64,000 bases of DNA from Georgenia faecalis (GTDB lineage: Bacteria; Actinomycetota; Actinomycetes; Actinomycetales; Actinomycetaceae). A program made the position numbers and the translations under genes. Below the pieces are notes generated by a model that was not told where the DNA came from, made no database searches, and saw only the letters and a list, made by a program, of their open reading frames with translations. Location of the stretch: assembly GCF_003710105.1 (NCBI RefSeq), contig NZ_CP033325.1:2108001-2172000 (forward strand), read 5' to 3'. Shown here piece after piece: positions 48,001 to 63,000 of the stretch (the first letter of the stretch is position 1; the number at the start of each line of letters is the position of its first letter).

Positions 48001-51000
48001 GGGGGTGGTCCGGGGCGGCGCGCGACCGGTTCGCCATCACCGCCGACGACGCGACGCCCGGCTACCTCCCGGGCGAGCTCGCCCCCGGCGAGTGGGCGGT
48101 CGTCCTCGGGCTGCACCACCTGCCGGCCGAGGGGCTCGACGTCACCGTCACCGTGACGACGGGCGGCTCCCCCGCCATCGAGCGTGAGCCCTCGGCGCCC
48201 CGGCCGGAGGCGGCGCCCCGGGGCTCGGCGCGGGGGCTGCCCGCCGCCGACGGGTGGCGCTGGGTGGCCGCCGACCTCCACGCCCACACGCTCCACTCCG
48301 ACGGCGCGCTCAGCGTCCGGCAGCTCGCCGCCCTCGCCGCCCGCGAGGGGCTCGACGTCCTCGCCATCACCGACCACAACACCACCAGCCACCACCGCCA
48401 CCTGCCGCGCGCCGGCGCCGAGTACGGCGTGCACCTGCTCCCCGGCCAGGAGGTGACCACCCCCCGCGGGCACGCCAACGCGTTCGGGGACATCGGCTGG
48501 ATCGACTTCCGGGAGCCGGCCGACACCTGGTTCCGGACGGCGGCGGAGCGGGGCGGCGTCGCCTCGGTCAACCACCCCCTCGCCGCCGACCGCGCCTGGC
48601 AGCACCCCCTCGCCCTGCCGCCGGACTGCATGGAGATCTTCCACTCCACCTGGCTCGCCGACCGCGCGTCGACCGCGCCGTGGGCGCTGTGGCCGCGCTG
48701 GCCGTGCTCGGTGCCCATCGGCGGCTCGGACTTCCACCGCCCCGGGGACCGGCTCGCCCGCCCGACGACGTGGCTCGCCGTGCCCGACGGCGAGCTGACC
48801 GACGCGGCCGTGATCGACGCGCTCCGCAGCGGCCGGACGGCGGTGTCCCTCGGGGTGCGGGACGCCGTCCTGCTCCGGGTGGGCGACGAGCTGCGCGCCG
48901 TCGGCGCCGACGGCGCGACCCTCGTCGACGCCGACGGGCACACCCGCGTCCTCCACGGGGACCACGTGCGGCTGCGGGCGGACGCGACCGCCGCCGTCGC
49001 CGGCGTCCCCGGGGCCGGCTGGGGGCCGTACCGCCTGGAGACCGCCGACCGGGAGATCCTCGCCATCACCCCCTGACGCCGCGGATAACCGAGTGCCGCA
49101 TCGGCACCCGATCCCCCACGATGGGCACATGACGCTACCGACCCCCGAGCTGCACACCTCTCGGCTGCACCTGCGACCCTTCACGGGCGCCGATGCCGAC
49201 CACCTGGCCAGGCTGCACACCGACGTCGAGGTGATGCGCTACTGGGACTCCCCCCGCTGGACGGACCACGCTCGCGCCGAGCGTTTCCTCGCGGTCTGCC
49301 AGCGGCTCGCGGAGGAGGGGTCCGGTGCCCGGGTCGCCATCGACCGCGCCTCGGACGGGGCCTTCGTGGGATGGTGCTCGGTCACGGGGTGGAACCCCGA
49401 GTTCCGCAGCGCGTCGTTGGGCTACTGCCTGGACTCGTCCGGGTGGGGTCACGGGTACGCCACCGAGGCGGCGCGCGCCCTGCTGCAGTGGGCCTTCGCC
49501 GCGCTGGACCTCAACCGGGTGCAGGCCGAGGCGGACACCCGCAACCGCGCCTCCGCGCGCGTCCTGGAGAAGCTCGGCTTCGTGCACGAGGGCACGCTGC
49601 GCGAGGACTGCATCGTGGACGGCGATGTGTCCGACAGCTGGGTGTACGGACTGCTCCGGCGCGAGTGGCGGCAGGCGGGAGCGACCGTTCCGGCCCCTGT
49701 GGCCGTTCGCCCGTAGCCCTTAGGCGCGGCTGACCGCCCGCGGCTCGGCGTCGGGCGCGTCCGCCCCGTCCTCGCCGTCCGGGGCGCACTCCCCGCCGAG
49801 CGTGAGGCCCTCGGAGCGCGCCAGCGCCCGGGTCATCGCCTGGGCGGTGAGGATGTCCGCCCGCCCCTCGGCGACGCCGGAGCGGGGCGGGACGCGGTCG
49901 ACCACCATGGCGTGGAACGCCACGAGCTCGGTCTCGAAGGCCTCGCCGTCACCGCGGAAGGTGCTGCGGTGCTCCCCGGTGCCCGTCGCCGTGACGACCG
50001 TGAGCTCGGTGGGCCGGTTGAGCACGTACGGCACGGCGAAGACGAGCTGCACGGAGCCCGTCGCGTGATGCACCGTCAGCGTCTCGCGGTAGGCGGGGTA
50101 GTCGGGGAGGTAGTGCCAGCCGAGGTGGAGGTGCGCGCCGCCGGCCACCGTCCCGGCGACGTCGATGGAGCCGGGCATCACCTCCGGCGGCCAGTGCCGG
50201 ACCCGTTCCACCGTCTCGATGCCGCCGAGCAGGAGCCGCAGCAGCGAGATGTCGTGGACGATCGAGCCGAGGAGCACGTTGGTGTACAGCGCCCGCAGCA
50301 TCGCGGGGGTGTCCGCGCCGATCGCCGCGTCGACGAGCGCCGCCGTGCGGCGGGTGAGGACGTCGACCGCGGCCACCGGGACGTCCGCCGTCGGCGGCAG
50401 CAGGTTGCCGAAGGCGAGCTGGGCGCCGTCGGCGGGGTGCAGCACCTCGACGTCGACCGCCCGGATGCCGTCGGCCGGGATCTCCTCCATCGCCCGGTCG
50501 ACCGCCTCGTCGTACTCCTTCATGTAGCCGAGGAGGACGAGCGGGCGGCCCTGCTCCGCCTCCGCGGCGGCGAGCGCGTCCGCCTCCGCCACGGTGAAGG
50601 CGAGCGGCTTCTCGCACAGCACGGGGACACCGCGGCGCACGCACTCGAGCGCCTCGGGGCCGTGCGAGCCCGCCGTGAGGAGCACGACGCCGTCGAGCGT
50701 CTCGGCGTCGAGGAGCCGGACGAGGTCCGCGTGCCGGTGCTCGGGCCCCACGCCGTAGAGGTCTCCGACGGCGTCGCGGCGCGCCGGGGAGATGTCGGCG
50801 ACGGCGACGACCTCCGCGAGGTCCCACCGGCGCCGGATGAGCGGCAGGTGCGCCGTCTGGGCGATCGCCCCGAGGCCGACCACCCCCAGGCGCAGGCGCC
50901 GGCCCGGTGCGGCGCTCACGGGAGCCACCGCCGCAGCGCCTCGCGGTTGGCGCGCTGCGCGCGGAACGCCGTGTCGGCGGGGTCGTCGGGCGCGGGGATG

Positions 51001-54000
51001 TAGTCCTGCTCGACCACCGCCCAGCCGCGGTAGCCGGAGGCGAGCAGTGCGGGCATGAACGCCTCCGCGTCGAAGTCCCCCGTGCCCATGGGGACGAACG
51101 CCTTGCCGGCCCACACCGCGCGCATGTCGCCCTGACCCTGGACGATCGCGTCGAGCTCCGCCTTGTCGGCGTCCTTGAGGTGGACGTGGTTGATCCGATC
51201 GCCCCAGGCCTCCAGCGCGGTGAGGGGGTCGCCGCCGCCGAGGATGAGGTGGCCGGTGTCCAGGCACAGTCCGACGTCGGTGCGCGCGAGGAGCTGCTCG
51301 ACCTCCTCGGGCGTCTCGACGTAGGTGCACACGTGGTGGTGGAAGGTCGGCTCGAGGCCGGCGGCGCGGAACCGCTCGACGACGCGCTGGAGGTTCGCCG
51401 CGAAGACGTCCCACTGCGCGTCGTCGAGCCCGAGGCCGGGTGCCTGCCCCCCGGGGTGGGCCTGGCGCAGCGGCGAGCCGGCGCTGGCCAGGGTGGGGCG
51501 CGGCGGGCGGTCGGGCATGACCTCGGCGGCCTCGAGGAAGTTGGCGATGATGTCGTCGAGGGTGGCAGAGGCCGCGCGGAACGCGTCGTCGTCCTCGAAG
51601 GGGTAGTCGACCCAGCCGCCCGCGAGCCCGATCCCGTGACGGCGCAGGCGCTCCTGGAGCTCGGCCCCGCGGCCGAGGAACCCACTGGGACCGAGGTCGA
51701 TGCCGTCGTAGCCCGCCTCGGCGACCCAGGCGGCGCACTGCTCGCCGTCGGGCGTCCGGCCGCCCTTCTCGCCGCCGAGCTCGAAGACCCCGTAGTTCAC
51801 CGGGGCGTCCGCGACCCAGACCTCGCTCGCCATCGACCGTCGCCTCTCGTCGCCATCGACCAGCCCGAACCGGGCAGCGCCGCGCGGTGAGCCGCACGAC
51901 GCCGCCGAGCATGCCCGGGGGACGCGGACCGCGTCAAGAAATTGTCCTGACATCCGCGCAAAGGGGGTACGGGTGCGGGCGGCCTCGGCGCCCCCGCCCT
52001 TTCACCGGGCGTGACGGCGGGCGGCCGGTAGGCTCACGGACGTCCGGACCGGGGCTTCCCGGCTGCCGGCTCCCCACCGTCGTCGAGCCCCACGGAGCGA
52101 CCCATGTCCACCCCCCTCGCGTTCGGCATCGACATCGGCGGGTCCGGGATCAAGGGCGCCCCGGTGGACCTGGCCACCGGCGAGTTCTCCGGGGAGCGGC
52201 TGCGGATCCCCACGCCCAACCCGTCGACGCCGCTGGCGGTGGCCGACACGTGCGCCGAGGTCATCGCCGGGTTCGACCTCGCCGACGACGTCCCGGTCGG
52301 CCTCACCTTCCCCGCGCCGATCAAGCACGGCGTCGTGCCGTTCATCGCCAACCTCGACCAGTCGTGGAAGGGCGTCAACGTCCCCGAGCTCATGTCCGAG
52401 ACGATCGGGCGCACCGTGATCGCCGTCAACGACGCCGACGCCGCCGGGTACGCGGAGACCGTCTACGGCGCCGCCAAGGGCATCGACGGCGTGGTCATCG
52501 TCGTCACCCTGGGCACCGGCATCGGCTCGGCGCTCATCGTCAACGGCACGCTCGTCCCCAACACCGAGCTCGGGCACCTGGAGATCGACGGGTACGACGC
52601 CGAGAGCCGGGCCGCCGACTCCGCCCGCGAGCGGGAGGACCTCAGCTGGGAGAAGTGGGGCAAGCGGCTCCAGCGGTACTTCGAGACCGTGGAGATGCTC
52701 TTCTCCCCCGACCTCATCGTCGTGGGCGGCGGGGTGAGCAAGAAGCACGAGAAGTTCCTGCCGCTGCTCAAGCTCCAGGCACCGATCATCCCCGCGGACC
52801 TGCGCAACAGCGCCGGGATCGTCGGCGCGGCCGCGCTGGCTGCGGCGCACTACCACTGACCCCGCCCCCCGGTCCCCTTCCCCCTTCCCCCTTGCCCCTT
52901 CCCTCGTGATCGTGCAGAAACGCTGGTGGTCGCCGGCGTTTCTGCACGATCACCGGCACGGGGAGGGGGCCGCGGCGCTGGGTCGGCTTCGCGCGGGGGC
53001 GGCAGGCGCGGCAGAGTGCGGGGGTGAGTGCGAACGGGGCCGCCGCAGCGGCACAGACGGGTGGGCGCCCCTCGCCCGGGCAGGGCGTGTGGCGCCGACG
53101 GCTCCCTGGGCTCGTCCTCGTCGCGCTCGTCGCCCTCGCCTGCCTGTGGATCGGCCAGTTCGTCCCCGTCGTCTCCCCGCTCATCCTCGCCATCGTGCTC
53201 GGGATCGTCGTCCGGAACGCCGGCCTGCTCCGGCCCGTGGTCCGCACCGGCACGGAGTGGTCGACCAAGCGGCTGCTGCGCGCCGGCGTCGTCCTCCTCG
53301 GCCTGCAGCTCTCCGTCGGCGAGGTCCTCTCGCTCCGGCCCGGCGAGCTCGTCACGATCCTCGCAACCGTCGTCATCACGTTCGCCACGACGTGGTGGCT
53401 CGGGTCGAGGATCGGCACCAGCCGCACCACGTCGCTGCTCATCGCCGCCGGGTTCTCCATCTGCGGCGCGTCGGCCGTGGCCGCGATGAGCGCCGTCGTC
53501 CCCGAGGACGAGACCTCCGACGACGACGTCGCCACCTCCATCGCCATGGTGACGCTCTTCGGTGCGCTCGCGCTCTTCCTCCTCCCGGCGCTCCAGGGCG
53601 TCGTCGGGCTCGACGACCACCAGATGGGCGTGTGGATCGGCGCCTCGGTCCACGAGGTCGCCCAGGTGGTCGCCGCGGCCTCGGCCGTCTCGGCGGCCGC
53701 CCTCACGGTCGCCGTCGTCGTCAAGCTCGGCCGCGTGGTGCTGCTGGCGCCCATGGTCGCCCTCGTCGGCGGGCTGGAACGGCGCCGGGCCGCGCGGACG
53801 GCGAGCCGGGCCGACGACGGCGCACCCGTCCGCGTCCCGCCGCTCGTACCGCTCTTCGTTTTGGGGTTCCTCGCCATGGTCGTCGTGCGCAGCCTCGGCG
53901 TCGTGCCCGAGGACGTCCTCGAGCGGGTCGAGCTCCTCACCCGGTTCCTCCTCACCGCCGCGATGTTCGGCCTCGGGACCGGGGTGCACCTGGCGACGCT

Positions 54001-57000
54001 GCGCCGCACCGGCGGCCGGGCGGTCGCCCTGGGGGCCGCGTCGACCCTCATCGCGGCGACCGTGAGCCTCGTGGGCATCCACACGCTCGCGTGAGCCGAC
54101 GGGAGCCGACGTGACCCGACGTGAGGCGCGAGCGATGATGCGGCCATGAATCCCGGGCCCGACGGCGCCGCGCGTGACCTCGTCGCGGTCGCGCCCGGCG
54201 TGTGGGTGGCCACCGCGGACCGGTGGACGACGACGTCGACCGTCGTCCTCGGCGACGACGGCGGCTGCCTCGTCGTCGACCCGGCGCTCACGGAGCCCGA
54301 GCTCGCCGGCCTCGCGGCCGAGATCGACCGGCGCGGCTGGCGGGCCGTCGCCGGGGTGAGCACGCACCCCCACTGGGACCACCTGCTCGGCCCGGTCGCC
54401 TTCCCGGGGGTGCCGCACTGGGCGACGCCCGCCGCCGCCGCGTGGGCCGCCTCGCACGCCGCCGACATCCGCGCCGAGGCGGCGGCGGAGCTGACGGGGC
54501 CGGTACCGGCCGGGCTCAGCGCCGTCACCGCCCTGGACCCCGCCCGCCCCCTCCCCTGGCCCGGCCCGCGCGCCGAGCTGCTCGCGCTGCCCGGCCACGC
54601 CCCCGGCCACGCCGGCCTGCTCCTCGCCGGGGCCCGCACGCTCCTGTGCGGCGACCTGCTCTCCGACGTCGAGGTCCCGCTCCTCGACCTCGACGACGCC
54701 GCCTGCCTCACCTCCTACCGCGCCACGCTCGCGGCGATCGAGGCGCTCGTCCGCGCCGGCACGGTCACCGTCGTGGTCCCGGGCCACGGGGGCGTCGCCG
54801 ACGGCGGGGCGACGCTCGCCCGGATCGCCGCCGACCGCCGCTACCTCGACGACCTCGAGGCCGGCCGCCCCAGCGCCGACCCGCGCCTGGCCGACCCCTG
54901 GGTGCGCGCCGAGCACGACCGGCAGGCCGCGCACCTGGTCCCCGGCTCGCCCTGACGACGCCGCACGCGCAGCGGGGCGCCCGTGTCGGCGCCGCCGCCT
55001 AGGCTCGTCCCATGGGACAGATCGGTGCACACGTCCGTGACGACGACCCGGTGCCGGCCGCGCAGGCGCTCGACGCGGAGATCGTCCAGTTCTTCCTCGC
55101 CGACCCGCAGGGGTGGAAGAAGCCCCAGCCGCGCCCGGACGCGGCGGCGCTGGTGGACTCCGGCCTGGGGATCTACGCCCACGCGCCCTACCTCGTCAAC
55201 GTCGCGTCGACGAACAACAAGATCCGCATCCCCAGCCGCAAGATGATCACCGAGCACGCCGCGGCGGCCGCGGCGCTGGGCGGCCGCGGGCTCATCGTCC
55301 ACGGCGGGCACGTCGGCGCCGGGGACGACATCGCCGAGGGCATGGCGAACTGGCGCAAGACGTTCGAGCGCGCCACCTTCCCCACCCTCGTCCTCATCGA
55401 GAACACGGCCGGCGGCGAGAACGCGTGCGCGCGCACGCTCGACCGCCTCGCAATGCTGTGGGACGCCGTCGGCGAGTTCGAGGTGGGCTTCTGCCTCGAC
55501 ACGTGCCACGCCTGGGCCGCCGGGCTCGACCTCGAGACCGTGGTCGACGACGTCCGGGCCATCACCGGGCGGATCGACCTCGTCCACGTCAACAGCTCCC
55601 GCGACGAGGCGGGCTCGAACCGCGACCGGCACGCGAACTTCGCGACGGGCACCATCCCGCCCGAGCTGCTCGCGCACGTGGTCCGCGAGGCCGGCTGCGA
55701 CGCGCTCGTCGAGACGCCCGGCGAGCGCCAGGCCGAGGACATTGCCTTCCTGCGAGCCGCGCTCGCGTGACGGCAGCCCTCGCCTGATAGGGGCCAGGCC
55801 TGCGCGCCCCCGGGCTACGCGCCGGCTGCGCCGGCCAGCGGGCTGAGCACGCCGGTGAGCAGCAGGACGACGATGGCCGCGGCCAGGGCCAGCCGGTACC
55901 AGACGAACGGCCAGTACGACCGCGTCGAGATGAGCTTGAGGAACCAGACGATCACGAGGAAGCCGACGCCGAAGGCGACCAGGGTCGCCAGCGCCGTCGC
56001 CCCGGCACCGGGCGCGCCGGGCGTGGGCTCCGCCGTGACCAGCTGGTAGAGCCCCGAGCCGAAGACGGCAGGGACGGCGAGGAGGAAGGCGTACCGGGCG
56101 GCGGCCTCGCGGGTGTAGCCGAGGAGCAGCCCCATGGTGATGGTGCCGCCGGAACGTGAGACGCCGGGGATGAGCGCGAGGGCCTGGGCGAGGCCGAAGA
56201 GGATCCCGTCGCGCCAGCTCATCTCGCCCAGCTGCTTGGTCTTCTTGCCGGTGGTGTCGGCGAGGCCGAGCAGGAGGCCGAACCCGGCGAGCATGGCGGC
56301 CGTGATGGCGAGGTGGCGCAGCGACGTCTCGATGGCGTCCTCGAAGAGCAGGCCGAGCACCACGATGGGGATCGACCCGAGGATGATGAGCCACCCCATG
56401 CGGGCGTCGGGGTCGCTCCGCGGGACCGTCCCCTTCCACGGGCCCACCGGGAGCGCCCCGAACCAGGCCTTGACGATGCGGACGATGTCCCGCCGGAAGT
56501 ACAGCAGGACCGCCGTCTCCGTACCGAGCTGCGTGATGGCCGTGAACGCGGCCCCCGGGTCACCCCCGCCCGGCAGCAGCTCGCCGACGACGCGGATGTG
56601 CGCGCTCGAGGAGATCGGGAGGAACTCCGTGAGTCCCTGAACCAGGCCCAGGACAACTGCTTCCCACCATGTCACGAGGGACCACCCTAGGCGCCGGGAC
56701 GTGCGGGAGCGGTCAGGAGGTCGGAGCCACGCCGGTGCGCCGGTAGCGTGGCCGCCATGGAGCAGCGCAGGGTGGGGCGGACGGGCCTGACCGTCTCGAG
56801 CCTCGGTCTCGGGACGATGACCTGGGGCCGGGACACCGACGAGCACGAGGCAGCCGACCAGCTCACCGCCTTCGTCGACGCCGGCGGCACCCTGCTCGAC
56901 ACCGCCGCCTCCTACGGCGGGGGCGCCGCCGAGGAGCTCCTCGGCGCGCTGCTCGGGGACCGCGTCGACCGCGAGGACGTGGTCCTGTGCTCCAAGGCCG

Positions 57001-60000
57001 GGGTGCGCCGTCGCCCCGGTGGCCCCGGCGTCGACGCCTCGCGCGGCAACCTCCTCGACACCCTCGACGCCACCCTCGCCCGGCTGAACACCGACCACCT
57101 GGACCTGTGGCTCGTCCAGGCGCCCGACCCGGTCACGCCCCTCGAGGAGACCGTCTCCGCGCTCGCCCACGCGGTGCGGACCGGCCGCACCCGCTACGTC
57201 GGCCTCTCCAACCACCCCGCGTGGGCGACGGCGCAGGCCGCGACGCTGCTGGCCGCCGAGCGCACGGGGCTGGCCGCCGTCGAGTGCGAATACTCACTTC
57301 TCGAGCGGGGCATCGAACGCGAGGTGGTCCCGGCGGCCGACGCCCTCGGCTTCGGCGTCCTCGCCTGGTCGCCCCTGGGCCGCGGGGTCCTCACGGGCAA
57401 GTACCGGCGCTCCGTGCCCGCCGACTCGCGCGCGGCCTCGCCCCACCTGCGCGGGTTCGTCGAGCCCTACCTCACCGAGCGCGCCCACGGCGTGGTCGAG
57501 GCGGTGGCGACGGCGGCCGAGGGTCTGGACCGTTCCACGCTCGAGGTCGCGCTCGCCTGGGTGCGCGACGCCGCGCCGGTCGCCTCCGCTGTCGTCGGGG
57601 CACGGACGGCCGCGCAGCTGCGCGGCGCCCTCAAGGCGGTCGACCTGGACCTGCCTCCGGCGATCCGGGCGGCACTCGACGACGTCACCGCGCCGATGCT
57701 GGGCTACCCCGAGCGGCGCTGAGTCGTTGCGCCGGTGATGCGGAGCGGATGGCTCAGTGGTCCGCGTCGTTGAGCTCGTCGAGCTCCTCGATCTCGAGCT
57801 CCTCGAGGTCGTCGTCGTCCTCGTCGTCGTCGTCCTCGCCGTAGGCCTCGAGCGGCACCGCGACGTGGAAGCGGGTGTACAGCGCGTCGTCGTAGGTGAA
57901 GAACGCGTCCTCGACGGCGTTCGCCGCGGCATCGACCGCCGGGGAGTCCGGGTCGGACGAACCCCGGGCAGCGTCGTAGTGCGCCTCGAGCGCGGCGATG
58001 AAGCGGTCGAGCGCGGCGCGCGGGTCGGTAGCCATGGGGAGACCGTACCCTGGCGGGAAGCAATGGCCCACTCCGCCATGGACGGGCCTGTGACGAGGAG
58101 AGACGTCCCTGAGCATGACGTGGTATGAGCCGGAGTCCGCTGCCACCGGCAAGGTCCGTGGCGGCGTGGAGTACGAGTTCCGTGTCCTGTCCCTGCCCCG
58201 CGACACGAGCCGTGGCGACGTCCGGCGGCTCCTCACCGAGCAGGCGGAGTACGGCCGCTGGGAGCTCGCCCGCTCGCGCCTGTACATCGGCGGCACGCGC
58301 AAGGTGTGGCTCCGTCGCAAGATCATCCGGGTCCGCAGCACCCTCTGACGCGCGGCCGCCCGGACCGGGCCGCCGCCCGTCCGGTTGTGCGGGCGCCGTC
58401 GCCCGTCCGCTCTACGCGCGGCCGCCCGACGACGCGCGGCGTCAGCAGGTGCGCAGCAGCCGGGCGAGCACCCGCACGCCGAACCGCAGCGCGTCGACCG
58501 GCACCCGCTCGTCCACGCCGTGGAACATCCCGGCGAAGTCGAGCTCGGCCGGCAGCTGGAGCGGCGCGAACCCGTAACCGGTGATCCCCAGCCGCGCGAG
58601 GGACTTGTTGTCGGTGCCGCCGGAGAGCATGTACGGCAGCACGACGGCGCCGGGGTCCTCCGCGCCGATCGCGGCGACCATGTGGTCGACGAGGTCTCCG
58701 GAGAACGGCACCTCGAGGGCGATGTCCCGGTGGATGTCCTCGATCCGCACCCCCGGGCCCGCGAGCTCGGCGAGCGTGGCGTTGACCATCTCCTCCTCGC
58801 CGGGCAGGAAGCGGACGTCGACGCTCGCCTCGGCGGTGCCGGGGATGACGTTCGCCTTGTACCCGGCGTCCAGGCGCGTGGGGTTCGAGCCCGTCCGCAG
58901 CGTGGCGCCGACGAACTTCTTCGCCGGTCCGAGGGCGTCGACGAGCGCGGCGACCGACGCGGGGTCCTCCGGGTCGAAGCGCGTCCCCGTCAGCTCGGCC
59001 ACGCCGGTGAGGAGCTGGTGCACCGTCGGGCCGAGCTGCTGCGGCCACGGGTGGGCGCCGATGCGGGCGACCGCACCCGCGAGCCGCGTGACGGCGTTGT
59101 CCTCGTTGACCTGGGAGCCGTGGCCGGCGCTGCCCTCGGCGAGCAGCCGCAGCCACGCGAGGCCCTTCTCCGCGGTCTGCAGGAGGTAGGCGCGACGCCC
59201 GTCGACCTCGACGGAGAACCCGCCGACCTCGCTGATCGCCTCGGTCGCCCCGTCGAAGAGCTCGGGACGGTGCTCCACGGCCCACCGCGCGCCGAAGACG
59301 CCACCGGCCTCCTCGTCGGCGAAGAACGCGACGACGAGGTCCCGCTGCGGCCGCCACCCGGTGCGCCCCATGTCCCGCACGACCGCGATCATCATCGCGA
59401 CCATGTCCTTCATGTCGACGGCGCCGCGGCCCCAGATCATCCCGTCCTGCTCGACGCCGCCGAACGGGTCGACGCTCCAGTCCTCGGCACGCGCCGGGAC
59501 GACGTCGGTGTGCCCGTGGAGGACGAGCGCCGGGCGGGTCGGGTCGGTGCCGGGGATGCGCAGGACCACCGACGCCCGGCCGGGAGCGGACTCGAAGAGC
59601 TCCGGCTCCCAGCCGACCTCGGTGAGCAGGCCCATGACGTACTCCGCCGCCGCCCGCTCCCCCGGACCGGACCCGTCGCCGTAGTTCGACGTGTCGATCC
59701 GGATGAGCTCGCGGCAGATGCGCACGACCTCCTCGGTGGGGTCGACGGCGGCAGCGGGCGCAGAGGTCATGGACGGAGCCTATCGGCGGGTCAGGAGGTG
59801 AGGCCGCGGCGGGTGAGCAACGGCTCGATGACGGCGTCGCGGCCGCGCAGCTCGCGGAAGAAGGACAGCGGGTCGGCGGTGTGGCCGCGCGAGAGCAGGG
59901 TGCGGCGGAACCGCTCCCCCGCCTCCCGGTTGAGGCCGCCGTCGGCGTCCTGCGACCCCTCGGTGGTGAACCACTCGACGGTGTCGGCGTCGAGCACCTC

Positions 60001-63000
60001 GCTCCAGATGTAGGAGTAGTAGCCCGCGTCGTACCCGCCGCCGAACGTGTGGTTGAAGTACGTCGAGCGGTAGCGCGGCGGGACGAGCTCGAGGTGCAGG
60101 CCCGCCCCCTCGAGCGCCCCGGCCTCGAACGCCTCGACGTCGTCGGGCCCCTCCGGCAGGTCCCCCGGGCCCACCTGGTGCCACGCCTGGTCGAGGAGGG
60201 CCGCGCCGAGGTACTCGGCGGTGCCGAAACCCTCGCCGTACTGGCTCGAGCCGAGGAGCGTCTCCCGCACGTCGGCGGACAGCGGCTCGCCCGTGGCGTG
60301 GTGGCGGGCGAAGTGCTCGAGGACCGTGGGGTTGTGCGCCCACATCTCGTTGACCTGCGAGGGGTACTCGACGAAGTCGCGGGGCACGTTGGTGCCGGAC
60401 AGCGACGGGTAGCGCGCGTCGGCGAACAGCCCGTGCAGGGCGTGGCCGAACTCGTGGAAGGCGGTGATGACCTCGTCCCACGTGAGCAGGGTCGGCTCGC
60501 CGGGCGCCGGCCGGGTGATGTTGAGGTTGTTGAGGACCACGGGCGAGCGGCCGAACAGGTGCGACTGGTCGACGAGGTTGTTCATCCACGCGCCGCCGCG
60601 CTTGCCCTCGCGGGCGTAGTAGTCGCCGACGAAGAGGCCGAGCGGCGTGCCGTCCGCCTCCCGGACCTCCCACACGCGCACGCCGTCGGTGTACCCGGCG
60701 AGGTCCTCGCGCAGCGTGAAGGTGATGCCGTAGAGCTGGGTGGCGGCGTAGAACACGCCGTCGTGGATCACCCGGTCGAGCTCGAGGTAGGGCCGCAGGA
60801 CGGAGTCGTCCAGGGCGAAGCGCTCCTGGCGCACCTTCTCCGCGAGGATCGACCAGTCCCACGCCGCCAGCGGCGCCTCGGGCTGCGCCGCGGCGAGCTC
60901 GTCCGCCTCGGCGCGGGCGTTGCGGGCGGCGGGCGGGGCGAGCTGGGAGAGCATCGCGTTGACGGCCTCGGTGGTGGCCGCCGTCGCGCCCTCGGCGACG
61001 TACGCGGCGTGGTGCGGGTAGCCGAGGAGCTGCGCGCGCTCGGCGCGCAGCCGGGCGATCTCCAGCAGCGTCGCGCGCGTGTCGCTCTCGGCGTCGACGC
61101 CGGTGCCTCGCGTGAGGGAGGCGGTGAAAAGCCGCTCGCGCAGTCCGCGGTCGGTCGCCTGGGCGAGGAGCGCCTGCTGCGTGGGCAGCTGGAGGGTGAT
61201 GAGGTAGCCGTCGCGGCCCCGGTCCGCGGCGTTCTGGGCGAGCGCGGCGACCGTGGCGTCGTCGAGACCGGCGAGCTCGGCGCGGTCGGTGACGTGCACG
61301 GCGCCGGCGTCCATCCCGGCCACGACGCGCTGGGAGAACTCCGTCTCCAGGGTGGTGAGGCGCGAGTTGAGGGCCCGCAGGCGCTCCTGCTCGGCGTCGC
61401 CCAGGCGCACGCCGGCGCGGACGAAGTCCTTCGTGTAGGTGCGCAGCAGCCACTCGGTCTCGTCGTCGAGGTCGGCGTCGGCGAGCGCCTCGAGGCGGGC
61501 GAAGATGCGGCGGTCGAGGTAGAGCGCGTCGTGGTGCTCCGCCATCTTCGGCGCGAGCTCGGCCTCGATCTCGCGGAGCTCGTCGTCGCCGCGGGAGCTC
61601 ACCAGCGTGAAGAAGACGGTGCTGACGCGGTCGAGCAGCTGCCCGGAGCGCTCGAGCGCCTCGAGCGTGTTCTCGACGTCGGGCGCCGCCGGGTTCGTCG
61701 CGATCGCCTCCCACTCCGCGCGCTGGGTCCGCAGGCCGGCCTCGGCCGCGGGCCGGAAGTGCTCGGTGCGGATCGCCGCGAAGTCCGGCAGCTCGAACGG
61801 CAGCGTCGAGGGGGCGGCGAACGGGTTCGCGGGGTCGAGCTCGGGCAGGGCGTCGCTCGTGGCGGTCGCGTCAGTGGTCATGGGGGCATTCTGCCGCGAG
61901 CGCCGTCGGGCCGGACCGGGACGGCCGGAGGGTGGGCGTGTCGGGGGGGGCGGCGGCACTGCTGCCACATGCCGCGTGCCGCCCCTACCCGGCCCCACGA
62001 GTTCGCTGGTTCCTGCCGAGTTCGCTGGTTCATGCCGAGTTCGATAGGTGGGACTAGCGAACTGGGCACGAACTGGCGAAGTCGGCACATGTCCGAACGC
62101 CGAGTTCGCTAGTTCGTGCCGAGTTCGCCAGCTCCAGCGCGCTGCGAGCGGCGCGCACCGCGCCACCCGGTGCCGACGTCGCCTTCCGACGTCGCCGGTT
62201 CGGGCGGCGCGCCCCCGCCACCGCGGCGCTACGCCGTCGGGCCGTCCCACGGGGCTGCCGGTTCGCGCGGGTCGTCGGCGAGCAGCGTGCCGATCCACTG
62301 GTCGGTACGCATGCCGCGCTGAATGCCCAGGCCCCGCACCGCCCCCTCCTTGCGGAACCCGTGCCGCCACACCACGCGCCACGACGGCCAGTTCCCCACC
62401 GTCGCCCGCCACTCCACGCGTTCCAGGTCCAGCTGCCCGAAGGCGGCGTCGAGAGCGAGGCCGACCGCCTGGTGCATGAGGCCGCGGCCCCGGGCGTCGG
62501 GCGCGAGCCAGTACCCGATCTCGGCGCTGCGCAGCTCCCGGCTGTCCACCCCGACCATGCCGACGAGCTGTTCGCCGTCGGCGTGCGGCACGCGGATGCC
62601 CCAGGTCGGACCGCCGCGCTCCCAGCCGGACGGCACCATGTCGCCGACGAAGCTCTCGGCGTCCGCGTGGGTGTAGGGCGAGGGCATCGTGGTCCACCGC
62701 TGGACCTCGGGGTCCTGGCAGAGCTCGGCGATGCGGTCGATATCGGCCTCGGTCGGGGAGGCGAGGCGCACGCCGGGCGCGCGGAGCTCGAAGGTGTCCA
62801 TGCGCCGCGACCTTATCGAGCCCAACCCGCACCGAGTAGCGAATACGGCCCGCCGGCGAACGCGGTCGGCACTAGCGAACTCGGTGGCAACTGGCGAACT
62901 CAGCACCTGCCCAACCGTCGAGTTCGCCAGTTCATGCTGAGTTCGCCAATCCCTCCTATCGAACTCGGCACGAACTGGCGAACTCGGTCGGAACCAGCGA